This document shows, piece after piece, positions 19,701 to 27,044 of a stretch of 64,000 nucleotides of DNA (positions within the stretch are counted from its first letter, which is position 1; each line of letters starts with the position of its first letter). Position numbers and translations under genes: made by a program. The notes beneath the pieces were generated by a model, which was not told where the DNA came from, did not search any database, and saw only the letters and a program-made list of their open reading frames with translations. The DNA is from Sulfitobacter sp. S190 (GTDB taxonomy: Bacteria; Pseudomonadota; Alphaproteobacteria; Rhodobacterales; Rhodobacteraceae): positions 2,294,001 to 2,358,000 of the forward strand of contig NZ_CP081120.1 in assembly GCF_025141935.1 (NCBI RefSeq), given 5' to 3'.

Positions 19701-19723
19701 CCCGAAGCGAGACGGGTGCTCAT
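16706..19723 (-). CDS. soxA: Sarcosine oxidase alpha subunit
   Basis: The 1005-residue alpha subunit joins an N-terminal ferredoxin-fold domain (FTFNGKSMRGYAGDTLASAL), an NAD-binding flavoprotein-type core with the dinucleotide motif VGGGVAGLQAALAAG near residue 175, and a C-terminal aminomethyltransferase-like domain (from about residue 610). The last contains LLDASTLGKLIVKG and YGTEALHILRAEKGFIMIG. That domain makes 5,10-methylene-tetrahydrofolate from the sarcosine methyl group. The start is ATG 19723 behind AAGGAG. It overlaps soxG and follows soxD by 63 bases. Confidence 0.96.
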   Translation of the reverse strand: MSTRLASGGRLLDKQRAVSFTFNGKSMRGYAGDTLASALLANDQMLVGRSFKYHRPRGIVASGAEEPNGLVNLGVEAGFEPNARVTTTELFEGLTAASQNHWPSLEFDVGAINKHLSRFLPAGFYYKMFIHPRPLWKHVYEPIIRHSAGLGKAPKARDEDTYEHYYAFCDVMIVGGGVAGLQAALAAGATGARVILVEQTAHWGGRAPVDEGVIDGKPAQEWIDDTLVKLVAMDNVTMRTRMMGSGVYDHGYVLGYERLTDHAPGAAGPRHRLWRIRAGHIITATGAIERPLSFAGNDIPGVMLAAAMRDYVVNYGVLVGDRTVVVTNNDDAYLTAIALKHAGLHVPAIIDARVPAEDSPLMTQAKALGIRVMVGHAISSVKGGKRVTGVTICSQAGEGAVLEEIACDAVAMSGGWSPVVHLWSHCGGKLKWDTEQACFSPDASRAPLGADGKAFVTTAGTATGVFQLDDVLRDAHDAALAALTQLELSTDDAGRAAVGTRRDEAPMMPVWLMPQGASVKLREKAWLDYQNDVKVSDVRLAAQEGFVSVEHAKRYTTLGMATDQGKLSNINGLATLAGALDEDIPAVGTTTFRPPYHPISMASIGGEARGDVFQPLRRTPLHDWHDANGAEWEPVGQWRRPYTYKRAGETTHDAVMRETKNTRENLGLLDASTLGKLIVKGADAGKFLDMLYTNMMSTLKPGKCRYGLMCNDNGFLIDDGVVARIDEDTWLCHTTTGGADSIHAHMEEWLQTEWWDWDVYVANVTEQYAQIAVVGPNARKALEALGGMDVSAEALGFMEWADGTIGGFNVRVYRISFSGELSYEIAVDAGQGRAFWDALMTVGTSLGAMPYGTEALHILRAEKGFIMIGDETDGTVIPQDLNLHWALSKKKEDYLGKRAHLRSHMADPDRWKLVGLETEDSSTLPDGAYAVGEGTNDNGQRNVIGRVTSSYHSPNLDRGIAMGLVLHGPDRMGETLEFPGTDGKTYRARIVDPVFYDKEGAKQNV

Positions 19724-19786
19724 AATAGAAGCTCCTTGGCGGGTTGCACGGTCGCGATGAGTTTAGGGGCAAGATGAAGCATTGCG

Positions 19787-20107
19787 TTACGCATCCCGCC
19801 ACCCCGGGCGCTTTGTGTCGATCTGCGTGAGCAGGTCCTTGGGTGGTGCGAGCGTTTGCGCACTATAGGTGCCGAAGACTTCGAGGGTCATCGTATCGCG
19901 GGCCATATGGAACCACTTGCCGCAGCCGTTCTGGTGCCGCCAGCGTTCGAAATGCACACCTTTCGGGTTCTTGCGCATGAACAGGTATGTCTCCATCTCG
20001 TCGTCGGATGCGCCGGGGCCATGGCGGGTGATATGGGCCTCACCGTGGGCATGAAATTCCGATTCTTCGGCGGTGATGCCGCAACAGGGGCAAGACACGA
20101 TCAACAT
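19787..20107 (-). CDS. soxD: Sarcosine oxidase delta subunit
   Basis: The delta subunit is a small zinc-binding component of the heterotetrameric enzyme. The 106-residue product begins MLIVSCPCCGITAEESEF, giving the first Cys pair (CPCC). It continues with the conserved ETYLFMRKNPKGVHFERWRH and a second Cys motif GCGKWFHMARD. I use ATG 20107; an upstream extension runs into a hairpin. It lies between a terminator and soxA, so soxDAG may depend on read-through or on a promoter near 20110-20150. Confidence 0.94.
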   Translation of the reverse strand: MLIVSCPCCGITAEESEFHAHGEAHITRHGPGASDDEMETYLFMRKNPKGVHFERWRHQNGCGKWFHMARDTMTLEVFGTYSAQTLAPPKDLLTQIDTKRPGWRDA

Positions 20108-20151
20108 GGGCGGGATCCTCCGAGACGCGCGGGGGCGTGGTGCATGCACGC

Positions 20152-20180
20152 AAAAAGACCGATACCCCGAGGGGCATCGG
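20152..20180 (-). terminator. Intrinsic terminator inside the sarcosine oxidase cluster
   Basis: Read on the minus strand: CCGATGCCCC, a 2-base loop, GGGGTATCGG (10-bp stem with one G-T pair), then TCTTTTT. It begins 30 bases after the small membrane-protein gene stop and ends 45 bases before the soxD start. It should cut transcription between soxB plus the small gene and soxDAG. Confidence 0.75.
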
Positions 20181-20209
20181 CCTGTGCGACAGATGAAAGG
20201 TTGCTTGGT

Positions 20210-20497
20210 TTATTCGGTTGCGGCTTCGGCGCCATCTTCGACAGCTTCGGCCCCGTCTTGGGCAGTATCTGCCGCACCTTCGACCGCGTCTGCTGCGCCC
20301 TCTGCTGCACCTTCGACGTTGATGTTGACGTCTGTGGTGCCATCACCGGCGTCACCGCCTGCGAAGACAAAATACGCGAGGATCGCCACGACGACGACAA
20401 CCGCGCCGAGGATGAAGCCCATACCACCACCGCTGTTTGTCGTGGTGGTTGTGGTTGTGGTCTGGCGTTCCGGTTGCGGGTTCTCTGGTTGTGCCAT
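20210..20497 (-). CDS. Small single-span membrane protein between soxB and soxD
   Basis: The start is ATG 20497 (MAQPENPQPE) behind AAGGAG. The 95-residue product has a Pro/Gln/Arg leader, a run of eight Thr, a Gly hinge, and one membrane helix (FILGAVVVVVAILAYFVFA, about residues 27-45). An acidic Ala/Glu/Asp-rich tail follows, built from repeated EGAAD or DGAEA units. I do not recognise a function. It is not a sarcosine oxidase subunit, yet it sits inside the soxB-soxD interval with its own ribosome site and terminator. Confidence 0.75.
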   Translation of the reverse strand: MAQPENPQPERQTTTTTTTTNSGGGMGFILGAVVVVVAILAYFVFAGGDAGDGTTDVNINVEGAAEGAADAVEGAADTAQDGAEAVEDGAEAATE

Positions 20498-20579
20498 GAT
20501 CTGTCTCCTTTGAGTGTGCGAATGCACAGACAAACGGACAGAATGCAGGCTTCGTTCCCGCCGGTTTTCGGCGTCGGCA

Positions 20580-21824
20580 TCAATGTGCCACCCCCGCCGC
20601 GACGCTTTCGTCGATGAAGCGGCCTTCGGTGAAACGGTCCAGCCCGAAAGCGTCGGTCAGGGGCGAGCGGCCCTTCGCCATCAGCTCTGCCATCGCCCAG
20701 CCCGAACCGGGGATCGCCTTGAAGCCGCCGGTTCCCCAGCCGCAGTTGATGAAGACGCCTTCCACCGGCGTTTTGCTCAGGATCGGCGAGCGGTCGCCGG
20801 TGACATCCACGATGCCGCCCCACTGGCGCAGCATCTTGAGGCGGCTGACCATCGGAAAGGTTTCGACCAGCGCGCGCACGGTTTCCTCGATATGGTGGAA
20901 AGAGCCGCGTTGTGTGTAGTTGTTGTAGCCATCCGTGCCACCGCCGATCACCATTTCGCCCTTGTCGGACTGGCTCATGTAGCCATGAACGGTATTGGCC
21001 ATCACCACGACATCCATGCACGGCTTGATCGGTTCCGATACCAGTGCCTGAAGCGCGACGCTTTCGATCGGCAGCCGGAAACCGGCCATATCGGCCAGAT
21101 GCCCGGAGTGACCGGCCACCACCATGCCCAGTTTATCACAGTCGATGTCGCCGCGTGTCGTGCTGACGCCGGTCACTTTGCCGCCCTCGGTGCGCACGCC
21201 GGTGACTTCGCATTTCTGGATCACGTCCATGCCCATGTCAGAGCACGCCCGCGCATAGCCCCATGCGACCGCATCGTGGCGCGCGGTGCCGCCGCGTGCC
21301 TGCCACAGCCCGCCCAACACAGGGTAGCGTGGCCCGTCGAGATTGATGATCGGCACCAGTTGCTTGACCTTTGCGGGCTCGATCCATTCGGTTGTGACGC
21401 CCTGCAGCATGTTGGCATGGGCCGTGCGCTTGTAGCCGCGGACTTCGTGTTCGGTCTGCGCCAGCATGATCACGCCCCGCGGGCTGAACATCACGTTGTA
21501 GTTCAGATCCTGGCTCATCGTCTCGTAAAGGCTGCGGGATTTTTCGTAGATCGCCGCGGAAGGGTCCTGCAGATAATTCGAACGGATGATCGTCGTGTTG
21601 CGGCCGGTGTTGCCACCGCCGAGCCACCCTTTTTCAAGGATCGCCACATTGGTGATGCCGAAATTCTTGCCAAGATAATACGCCGTGGCGAGCCCGTGCC
21701 CCCCCGCGCCGATGATGATCGCATCGTAGCGTTTTTTGGGGGCTGCGTCGCGCCATGCCCGTGTCCAGCCGGTGTGATGGCGCATGGCTTCGCGGGCCAC
21801 GGCAAATACCGAATATTTTTTCAT
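20580..21824 (-). CDS. soxB: Sarcosine oxidase beta subunit
   Basis: The beta subunit carries the FAD and covalent FMN that oxidise sarcosine. The 414-residue product has the dinucleotide-binding motif IIIGAGGHGLATAYYLG near residue 36, then GGNTGRNTTIIRSNY. The sequence GGTARHDAVAWGYARACSD holds a His that is probably the FMN attachment residue by analogy. The C-terminal flavin-binding GWGTGGFKAIPGSGWAMAEL completes the glycine-oxidase-type fold. It leads the cluster soxB, small membrane gene, soxD, soxA, soxG. Confidence 0.96.
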   Translation of the reverse strand: MKKYSVFAVAREAMRHHTGWTRAWRDAAPKKRYDAIIIGAGGHGLATAYYLGKNFGITNVAILEKGWLGGGNTGRNTTIIRSNYLQDPSAAIYEKSRSLYETMSQDLNYNVMFSPRGVIMLAQTEHEVRGYKRTAHANMLQGVTTEWIEPAKVKQLVPIINLDGPRYPVLGGLWQARGGTARHDAVAWGYARACSDMGMDVIQKCEVTGVRTEGGKVTGVSTTRGDIDCDKLGMVVAGHSGHLADMAGFRLPIESVALQALVSEPIKPCMDVVVMANTVHGYMSQSDKGEMVIGGGTDGYNNYTQRGSFHHIEETVRALVETFPMVSRLKMLRQWGGIVDVTGDRSPILSKTPVEGVFINCGWGTGGFKAIPGSGWAMAELMAKGRSPLTDAFGLDRFTEGRFIDESVAAGVAH

Positions 21825-21893
21825 CTGGCATCATCCCCTGCATGCAGCTCGACACGGATTCGGGGCGGCGCCCGATCCTGAAATACTTCATGG

Positions 21894-21920
21894 CGGGTAT
21901 GGCATAAAAAAGGATACCCG
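21894..21920. promoter_or_regulatory. Inverted repeat upstream of soxB
   Basis: Perfect 7-base arms CGGGTAT (21894-21900) and ATACCCG (21914-21920) flank a 13-base spacer rich in A, 70 bases before the soxB start. It could be an operator for the sox operon or a leader hairpin. No adjacent regulator gene is present. Confidence 0.4.
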
Positions 21921-22061
21921 GCGCGGCAATTCTTACCCATTTTGCGACATGCGCCTTTTGACCGCAGCCCATCCATCGGTTTCCCGGTCCGCGCGGTGAA
22001 ATGGCCCCTTTCGGGGCACGGCACGGCGTATTAAGTCTGTGTCCAACACAAAGGGGGCGCG

Positions 22062-23294
22062 ATGCTGAGTTTCTGGCTGGTTGCGGCGGCAATGACGATC
22101 ATGGTGGGGGCTGTTCTGGCGCGTGCCGTGCTGAAAGGATCGACACGTGACATCAGCGTGCGTGCGGCGTCCGATGTGGATGTGTACCGCGCACAACTGG
22201 CCGAGGTCGACCGTGATGTGGCCCGCGGGGTGATCGATCCTGCGGATGCCGAACGCGTGCATGCCGAGGTGGCGCGCCGCCTGCTGGCCGCCGACACCGC
22301 CGCGCAGGCCGAGACACGGCAGGCGGGAAAGCGGCGGGCCGGCATCGTGGTTTTCGCCCTCATCGGGGTGGCATTGGCCGGCAGCCTTGCCACGTACATG
22401 CGCCTTGGTGCGCCGGGGTACGGTGACATGGCGCTGAGCGACCGCATCGCGTTTGCCGAGGAAGTCCGCCGCACGCGCCCTGCCCAAGAGGTGGCACAGC
22501 GCAGCCTGCCGGACGCCGTGCTGCCCGACGGGTTGGGTGACCAGTACCGCGAGTTGCTGATCAAGCTGCGGGAGACTGTCGAGGCGCGTCCCGACGATCT
22601 CGAGGGCTACACGCTGCTGGTGCGCCAGGAACGCAACATCGGGGATTTCAAACGCGCCCTCGCCGCCCAGCGCAATGTGGTGCGCCTCAGGGGGGACGAT
22701 GTGTCGGTCGCGGATCTTGAAACGCTGGGCGATTTGCTGGTGCTGGCGGCGGGCGGCTATGTGTCGCCCGAGGCAGAAACGGTGTTGCGCGCCGTGCTCG
22801 CCCGCGACCCGTCAAGTGGCATCGCGCGGTATTATCTGGGCTTGATGCTGACGCAGACCGGGCGGCCGGATCAGGCGTTCCGGATTTGGGACCAACTGCT
22901 GCGCCAAGGCCCTGAAACGGCGGCTTGGATCGAACCGATCCTGTTCCAGATCGAGGAATTGGCACAGCTTGCCGGCGTGCGCTACGCCATTCCCGAAATC
23001 GGCGGCGGTGTTGCGCGGGGGCCAAGCCAGGACGATCTGGATGCCGCCGCAGAGATGACACCGGCAGAACGCATGGAGATGATCGGCGCCATGGTGTCAG
23101 GCCTGTCGGACCGGCTGGCCCGCGAAGGAGGCCCGGCGGAAGACTGGGCGCGGCTGATCTCGTCGCTTGGCGTCATGGGAGAATGGCAGCGTGCATCGGC
23201 CATTCATACAAATGCGATCGAGGTATTTGCCGATGACAAGGACGCACTCGAGATGATCAACGCCGCAGGGCGCCGCGCGGGAGTGATCGATTGA
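22062..23294 (+). CDS. ccmI: Cytochrome c biogenesis protein CcmI
   Basis: CcmI holds apocytochrome c for haem attachment at the periplasmic face. The 410-residue product has an N-terminal membrane helix (LSFWLVAAAMTIMVGAVL) and a cytoplasmic helical loop with the family pattern YRAQLAEVDRDVARGVIDPADA. A second membrane helix near residue 90 (VFALIGVALAGSLATYM) precedes a long periplasmic TPR part with EGYTLLVRQERNIGDFKRAL. The start follows AAGGGGG. The gene overlaps ruvX by four bases. No other ccm gene is in the window, so this is a detached ccmI. Confidence 0.9.
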   Translation: MLSFWLVAAAMTIMVGAVLARAVLKGSTRDISVRAASDVDVYRAQLAEVDRDVARGVIDPADAERVHAEVARRLLAADTAAQAETRQAGKRRAGIVVFALIGVALAGSLATYMRLGAPGYGDMALSDRIAFAEEVRRTRPAQEVAQRSLPDAVLPDGLGDQYRELLIKLRETVEARPDDLEGYTLLVRQERNIGDFKRALAAQRNVVRLRGDDVSVADLETLGDLLVLAAGGYVSPEAETVLRAVLARDPSSGIARYYLGLMLTQTGRPDQAFRIWDQLLRQGPETAAWIEPILFQIEELAQLAGVRYAIPEIGGGVARGPSQDDLDAAAEMTPAERMEMIGAMVSGLSDRLAREGGPAEDWARLISSLGVMGEWQRASAIHTNAIEVFADDKDALEMINAAGRRAGVID

Positions 23295-23770
23295 TACTGG
23301 ATGACACGGAGGCGTTTCTGGCCGCACTTGCGCCCATGCAGGCGCTGATCGGGCTCGATCTGGGCGACAAGACGATCGGCGTGGCGGTCAGCGACAGCTT
23401 CTTGTCGGTCGCAACGCCGCTCGAAACGGTCCGGCGCAAGAAATTCGGGCTGGATGCCGCACGGCTGACCGAAATCATCACGGGGCGCGGGATAGGCGGT
23501 GTGGTGCTGGGCCTGCCGCGCAATATGGACGGCTCCGAAGGGCCGCGCTGCCAATCGACGCGGGCTTTTGCGCGCAACTTCGAGCGACTGCATCCCGATC
23601 TGCCGATCACGTTCTGGGACGAACGCCTGTCCACGGTTGCCGCCGAACGCGCGCTGCTCGAGGCGGATACGACGCGAAAGCGTCGCGCAGAGGTGATCGA
23701 TCACGTGGCGGCGGGCTATATTCTGCAAGGTGTGCTGGACCGGATTCGCGTCCTGAGGGCCAATCAATGA
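23291..23770 (+). CDS. ruvX: Holliday junction resolvase-like protein RuvX (YqgF)
   Basis: YqgF-family nucleases act on RNA or DNA junctions and take part in 16S rRNA processing. The 159-residue RNase H-like fold begins with ALIGLDLGDKTIGVAVSD, which carries the first catalytic Asp. It has VLGLPRNMDGSEGPRC, then FWDERLSTVAAERALLE (second acidic residue) and the final RRAEVIDHVAAGYILQGVLD. The start is a TTG at 23291 whose last two bases begin the TGA of ccmI, an arrangement that implies translational coupling. Confidence 0.94.
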   Translation: MILDDTEAFLAALAPMQALIGLDLGDKTIGVAVSDSFLSVATPLETVRRKKFGLDAARLTEIITGRGIGGVVLGLPRNMDGSEGPRCQSTRAFARNFERLHPDLPITFWDERLSTVAAERALLEADTTRKRRAEVIDHVAAGYILQGVLDRIRVLRANQ

Positions 23771-23800
23771 ACCGCGCACGCAACGCCAAGAGGGACCCCG

Positions 23801-24037
23801 ATGTCTGACACAGTCTGGAAGCGCAACGAGGTCGAAAGCCCGTGTATCAAGATTTGCGTGATCCACCCCGAAAGCCGTCTTTGCACCGGCTGTCTTCGCA
23901 GCATTGATGAGATTACGGCGTGGTCGAAAATGACCCCGGACGCGCGCCGTGCCGTGATGGAAACCCTGCCGGAGCGGGCGGGTGCGTTTTCAAAGCGCCG
24001 GGGCGGGCGCGCCGCACGATTGGCACGCGACAGCTGA
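23801..24037 (+). CDS. DUF1289 small Cys-rich protein
   Basis: The 78-residue protein shows the full DUF1289 pattern. ESPCIKICVIHPESRLCTGC supplies four Cys arranged for metal binding, followed by LRSIDEITAWSKMTPDARRAVM. The C-terminus is strongly basic (SKRRGGRAARLARDS). The family is thought to bind zinc or an Fe-S cluster but has no known function. It is third in the ccmI-ruvX group, 30 bases after ruvX, and probably cotranscribed. Confidence 0.92.
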   Translation: MSDTVWKRNEVESPCIKICVIHPESRLCTGCLRSIDEITAWSKMTPDARRAVMETLPERAGAFSKRRGGRAARLARDS

Positions 24038-24423
24038 TCAGGCGGATCGCATTTCAGGTGCGCGGCGTATCTGTACGGCCCGGATCACCGAACATCGCCA
24101 AAGCGGCCCCGCGGCGCAACCGGCGCGGCAAAGCCACGACCCGCGGCGCGGCATCCGTATTGGCGACCCGTGCCGCGACAGTTTTTGCAAAATCAATATC
24201 CGGACGCGGCATTGCGGGAAATTGCGATGCCGGTGTTCCATGCCCGCCAAAATAGGCAAGCCTCCCATACGGGCCTGTCAGTACGTGTTTCAAATGCCAA
24301 CCTCGTCTCAGAGATGCGCCTCTTGCGGACGCGTAATGCCAAGATAGATGAACTGCGGATGGGGCAACAATGCGGCACCGGTAAGATAATTGTGTGCCGC
24401 GGCGAAACGGTGACACTGCCCTG
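24038..24423. other. 386-bp gap with only a weak coding candidate
   Basis: The segment separates the plus-strand ccmI group from the minus-strand oxygenase gene. Open frames here are short or carry codon usage unlike neighbours. The best candidate is the minus-strand frame 24054-24293, listed separately. The stretch near 24175-24215 is AT-rich compared with its surroundings. I see no RNA gene or terminator with a U-tract. Confidence 0.5.
24054..24293 (-). CDS. Possible 79-residue small protein (low confidence)
   Basis: A TTG at 24293 is preceded, seven bases upstream, by GAGG. The frame runs 79 codons to a TGA. The N-terminal third reads naturally (HVLTGPYGRLAYFGGHGTP, then PRPDIDFAKTVAARVAN). 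The rest is Arg-rich (ALPRRLRRGAALAMFGD) as in random GC-rich frames. No family is recognised. It could be the remnant of a longer gene. The frame stays open upstream into the oxygenase gene in another phase, which weakens the case. Confidence 0.25.
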   Translation of the reverse strand: MKHVLTGPYGRLAYFGGHGTPASQFPAMPRPDIDFAKTVAARVANTDAAPRVVALPRRLRRGAALAMFGDPGRTDTPRT

Positions 24424-25167
24424 TCAGACGCCATGCAGCCACTCCGCCGCACCTCCCGCGCATTCGGGTCGGAAAAACGCGACAATCCGGCCTTCGGGTT
24501 TCGCGGGTCCATCCCACGGTGCCACGCCGTGCAGCAGATGCCGATGCAGCAAGGCCACCTGACCGGGTTGAAGAGCCAGCGGCTCCATCCGGCACTGCGC
24601 GAAAACGGCCCGTCGCGCCTCGGCATAGGCTTCTGTCAGATCGACCTCCGCGACCGGCCTGTCGCCGATCGCATCGCGCAGGGCGGCTTGCATGATGAGA
24701 TGACTGCCGGGCCAGACAACAGTCGGGGCGGCTGTCACGTCATTGAGCGGAAGTGCCAGAATATAGGCGTGGAATTCGCGGGCAAAACGGCGGCGCTCCG
24801 GTCCTTCGGGCAACAGGCCATCGACATGGGCGGCGGCCCTGTCACGTCTGAACCGGTGGTTGGCATCGCTCTCACCGGCATCCTGCTGGGGATAGCCCGG
24901 GTAGATCACCGAAACCTGCGCGGGGTGCAGAGGGAGGTCCGCCACGCAATCGCGCCACGCGCCCGCCAAAGGCACCCCGCCTACGGCACCGTCAGGCCGG
25001 TTCGGCAAAAGATCGACGCCGACGAACCAAGTCTTGCCGTGGCGTAGGTGAGCAGCCCTGTTCGCGGGATCGTCCAACAGGGGGCGCGCCACGCGCAAGG
25101 CAGCCTGCGCCCATACAGCGACACCGGGGTCGTGAGGAAAAAGCCGGACCCCGCTCGCCCCGATCAT
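24424..25167 (-). CDS. Probable phytanoyl-CoA dioxygenase-like 2-oxoglutarate/Fe(II) oxygenase
   Basis: I start the 247-residue product at ATG 25167, which overlaps the TauE gene stop by four bases (ATGA); the frame upstream of it is antisense noise. A putative iron-binding HxD is visible in RDRAAAHVDGLLPEGPERRR. The distal His lies in VALLHRHLLHGVAPW, and the Arg of GRIVAFFRP could bind 2-oxoglutarate. The central VVWPGSHLIM fits the jelly-roll fold of phytanoyl-CoA-dioxygenase-like enzymes. The substrate is unknown. Coupling to a TauE-type exporter suggests a sulfonate or small organic acid context, which is only inference. Confidence 0.75.
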   Translation of the reverse strand: MIGASGVRLFPHDPGVAVWAQAALRVARPLLDDPANRAAHLRHGKTWFVGVDLLPNRPDGAVGGVPLAGAWRDCVADLPLHPAQVSVIYPGYPQQDAGESDANHRFRRDRAAAHVDGLLPEGPERRRFAREFHAYILALPLNDVTAAPTVVWPGSHLIMQAALRDAIGDRPVAEVDLTEAYAEARRAVFAQCRMEPLALQPGQVALLHRHLLHGVAPWDGPAKPEGRIVAFFRPECAGGAAEWLHGV

Positions 25168-25988
25168 CCCATAAGGGCCTTGCGCAGCATGTTGAGCGCC
25201 ACCAGAACCAGGAAAAAGCCGAAGACGCGCTTGAGCGGTTTGGGGTCCATCGCATGGGCCAGTCGCGCGCCCAGAGGGGTGGTGACCAGCGTCATGGCGA
25301 TGACCAGCACGAAAGCGACCATATTCACCGCCCCTACGGTCAGCGGTGGCCGGACTTCGGCGGCGATCGGCACGAACAGGAAACCGATGACCGAGGGCAC
25401 CGCGATCACGACGCCAAAACCGGCAGCCGTGGCAACGGCGCGGTGGATTGGCACGTTGAAAAGGCTCATCAGCGGGACGCCAAAGCTGCCGCCGCCGATT
25501 CCCATCAGCACGGAGCCAAAGCCGACGGCAGGCGACAGCGCCGCGCGCCCTGCCCCGCGCGGCATCGCCTGACCCAAGCGCCATTCAGACCGACCCAACC
25601 CCATATAGAGCCCGACAATCAGTGCCAGAATGCCGAATATCGCCTGCAGGGTCGCTGACCGCAGCCCGGCCACGACGAACATCCCGACCACGGCACCGAT
25701 CGCGATGCCGGGCGCCCATCCGCGCAAGATATCCCAATCCACAGCGCCCTTCTTGTTGTGCGCGTGTACCGAGCGCAACGAGGTCACGATGATCGTGGCC
25801 AACGAGGTCGCCAGACACATCTGCATCAGCTGATCGCCACCATAGCCCAAGGTCTGAAACGCATAGAAAAAGGCAGGGACCAGAACGATACCGCCACCCA
25901 CGCCCAGCAGCCCCGCCAGCACACCGGCAAACGCGCCGATGACAAGCAGCATAAGCCCCATCTGGAGCAGTAGGATCGTATCGGGCAT
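25164..25988 (-). CDS. TauE/SafE (TSUP) family anion exporter
   Basis: TauE/SafE proteins move sulfite, sulfoacetate or related anions across the inner membrane. The 274-residue product has about eight membrane helices in two halves. Each half shows the family Gly-rich loop: LLGVGGGIVLVPAFFYAFQ in the first, and a second GIGGGSFGVPLMSLFNVP near residue 165. The family length is normal. The gene starts 27 bases after dusA on the same strand and is coupled to the downstream oxygenase. Confidence 0.92.
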   Translation of the reverse strand: MPDTILLLQMGLMLLVIGAFAGVLAGLLGVGGGIVLVPAFFYAFQTLGYGGDQLMQMCLATSLATIIVTSLRSVHAHNKKGAVDWDILRGWAPGIAIGAVVGMFVVAGLRSATLQAIFGILALIVGLYMGLGRSEWRLGQAMPRGAGRAALSPAVGFGSVLMGIGGGSFGVPLMSLFNVPIHRAVATAAGFGVVIAVPSVIGFLFVPIAAEVRPPLTVGAVNMVAFVLVIAMTLVTTPLGARLAHAMDPKPLKRVFGFFLVLVALNMLRKALMG

Positions 25989-26015
25989 GTCAGTCTCCGC
26001 AGCTTTACCGCAGAC

Positions 26016-27044
26016 CTACACCGCCCGCGCGGCCTGTGCCAGTGCGGTTTGATCCTGTACCAGCGCCAGCGCCGTGCGCACCAATGTGCTGTCTGCACCG
26101 GCCTTGTGCGCGCCTTCGGACAGCGTGCGCCGCCAGACCCGCGCCCCCGGCTGGCCCGCAAACAGGCCCAACATATGGCGCGTGACCTGCCCCAGACGCC
26201 CCCCTTGCGCGAGATGCGCGTCGATATAGGGGATCATTTGCTGCACAACATCCTGCGGCGTGGTATCCGGGCCATGCCCGAAAATGCGGCGGTCCGCGGC
26301 ACACAGGATGTCCGCCGGTTGATGATAAGCCGCACGCCCGATCATCACACCGTCCAGCCCCGCGTCCAACAGCGCCTCGGCGGCATCAAGGCTGTCAACG
26401 CCGCCGTTGATGGAGATATGCAGATTGGGAAACAGCATCTTCATACGCTGCACCAGATCGTAATCCAGTGGCGGAATATCCCGGTTTTCCTTGGGGCTCA
26501 GACCCTGCAGCCAGGCTTTGCGCGCATGGATCGTGATCCGTTCCAGCCCGACCGCCACCAATTGCGACAGGAATTCGGGCAGTGTTTCCTCGACGTTCTG
26601 ATCGTCGACACCGATGCGGCATTTCACGGTGACTTCCACATCCACCGCGCGGCGCATCGCGGCGACTGCGCGGGCCACGAGAGCCGCGTCCTTCATCAGC
26701 ACCGCACCGAATGTCCCCGATTGGACCCGGTCGGAAGGGCAGCCGCAGTTGAGATTGATCTCGGCGTACCCCGCCTCTTCTCCCAGCCGCGCGGCCTGCG
26801 CCAGCTCTGCCGGATCAGAGCCTCCTAATTGCAAGGCGACTGGTTGTTCTGCCGCGTCGAAATCAAGCAAATGCAACGCGCCCCCCCGCACCAAGGCGGG
26901 CGCGGTGACCATCTCGGTGTACAAGAGCGTTTCATTGCTCAGCAACCTGTGCAGATAGCGGCAATGACGGTCGGTCCAGTCCATCATCGGGGCCACGCTC
27001 AGGCGGGCGTTCCGGTGCAAATTGTAGCGTGTATGATCAGTCAT
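26016..27044 (-). CDS. dusA: tRNA-dihydrouridine synthase A
   Basis: DusA reduces uridines 20 and 20a of tRNA with FMN and NADPH. The 342-residue product starts at ATG 27044 (MTDHTRYNLHRN). It has the N-terminal APMMDWTDRHCRYLHRLL, the catalytic Cys in INLNCGCPSDRVQSGTFGAV, ARKAWLQGLSPKENRDIPPL (typical of DusA rather than DusB or DusC), and the FMN-phosphate loop GLDGVMIGRAAYHQP. A longer frame upstream to 27140 has no ribosome site. Confidence 0.96.
   Translation of the reverse strand: MTDHTRYNLHRNARLSVAPMMDWTDRHCRYLHRLLSNETLLYTEMVTAPALVRGGALHLLDFDAAEQPVALQLGGSDPAELAQAARLGEEAGYAEINLNCGCPSDRVQSGTFGAVLMKDAALVARAVAAMRRAVDVEVTVKCRIGVDDQNVEETLPEFLSQLVAVGLERITIHARKAWLQGLSPKENRDIPPLDYDLVQRMKMLFPNLHISINGGVDSLDAAEALLDAGLDGVMIGRAAYHQPADILCAADRRIFGHGPDTTPQDVVQQMIPYIDAHLAQGGRLGQVTRHMLGLFAGQPGARVWRRTLSEGAHKAGADSTLVRTALALVQDQTALAQAARAV

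Noticed and set aside
20430..20470. Near-repeat of GTGGTTGTG
   Set aside because: It is the Thr run and hinge of the small membrane protein, not an independent repeat.
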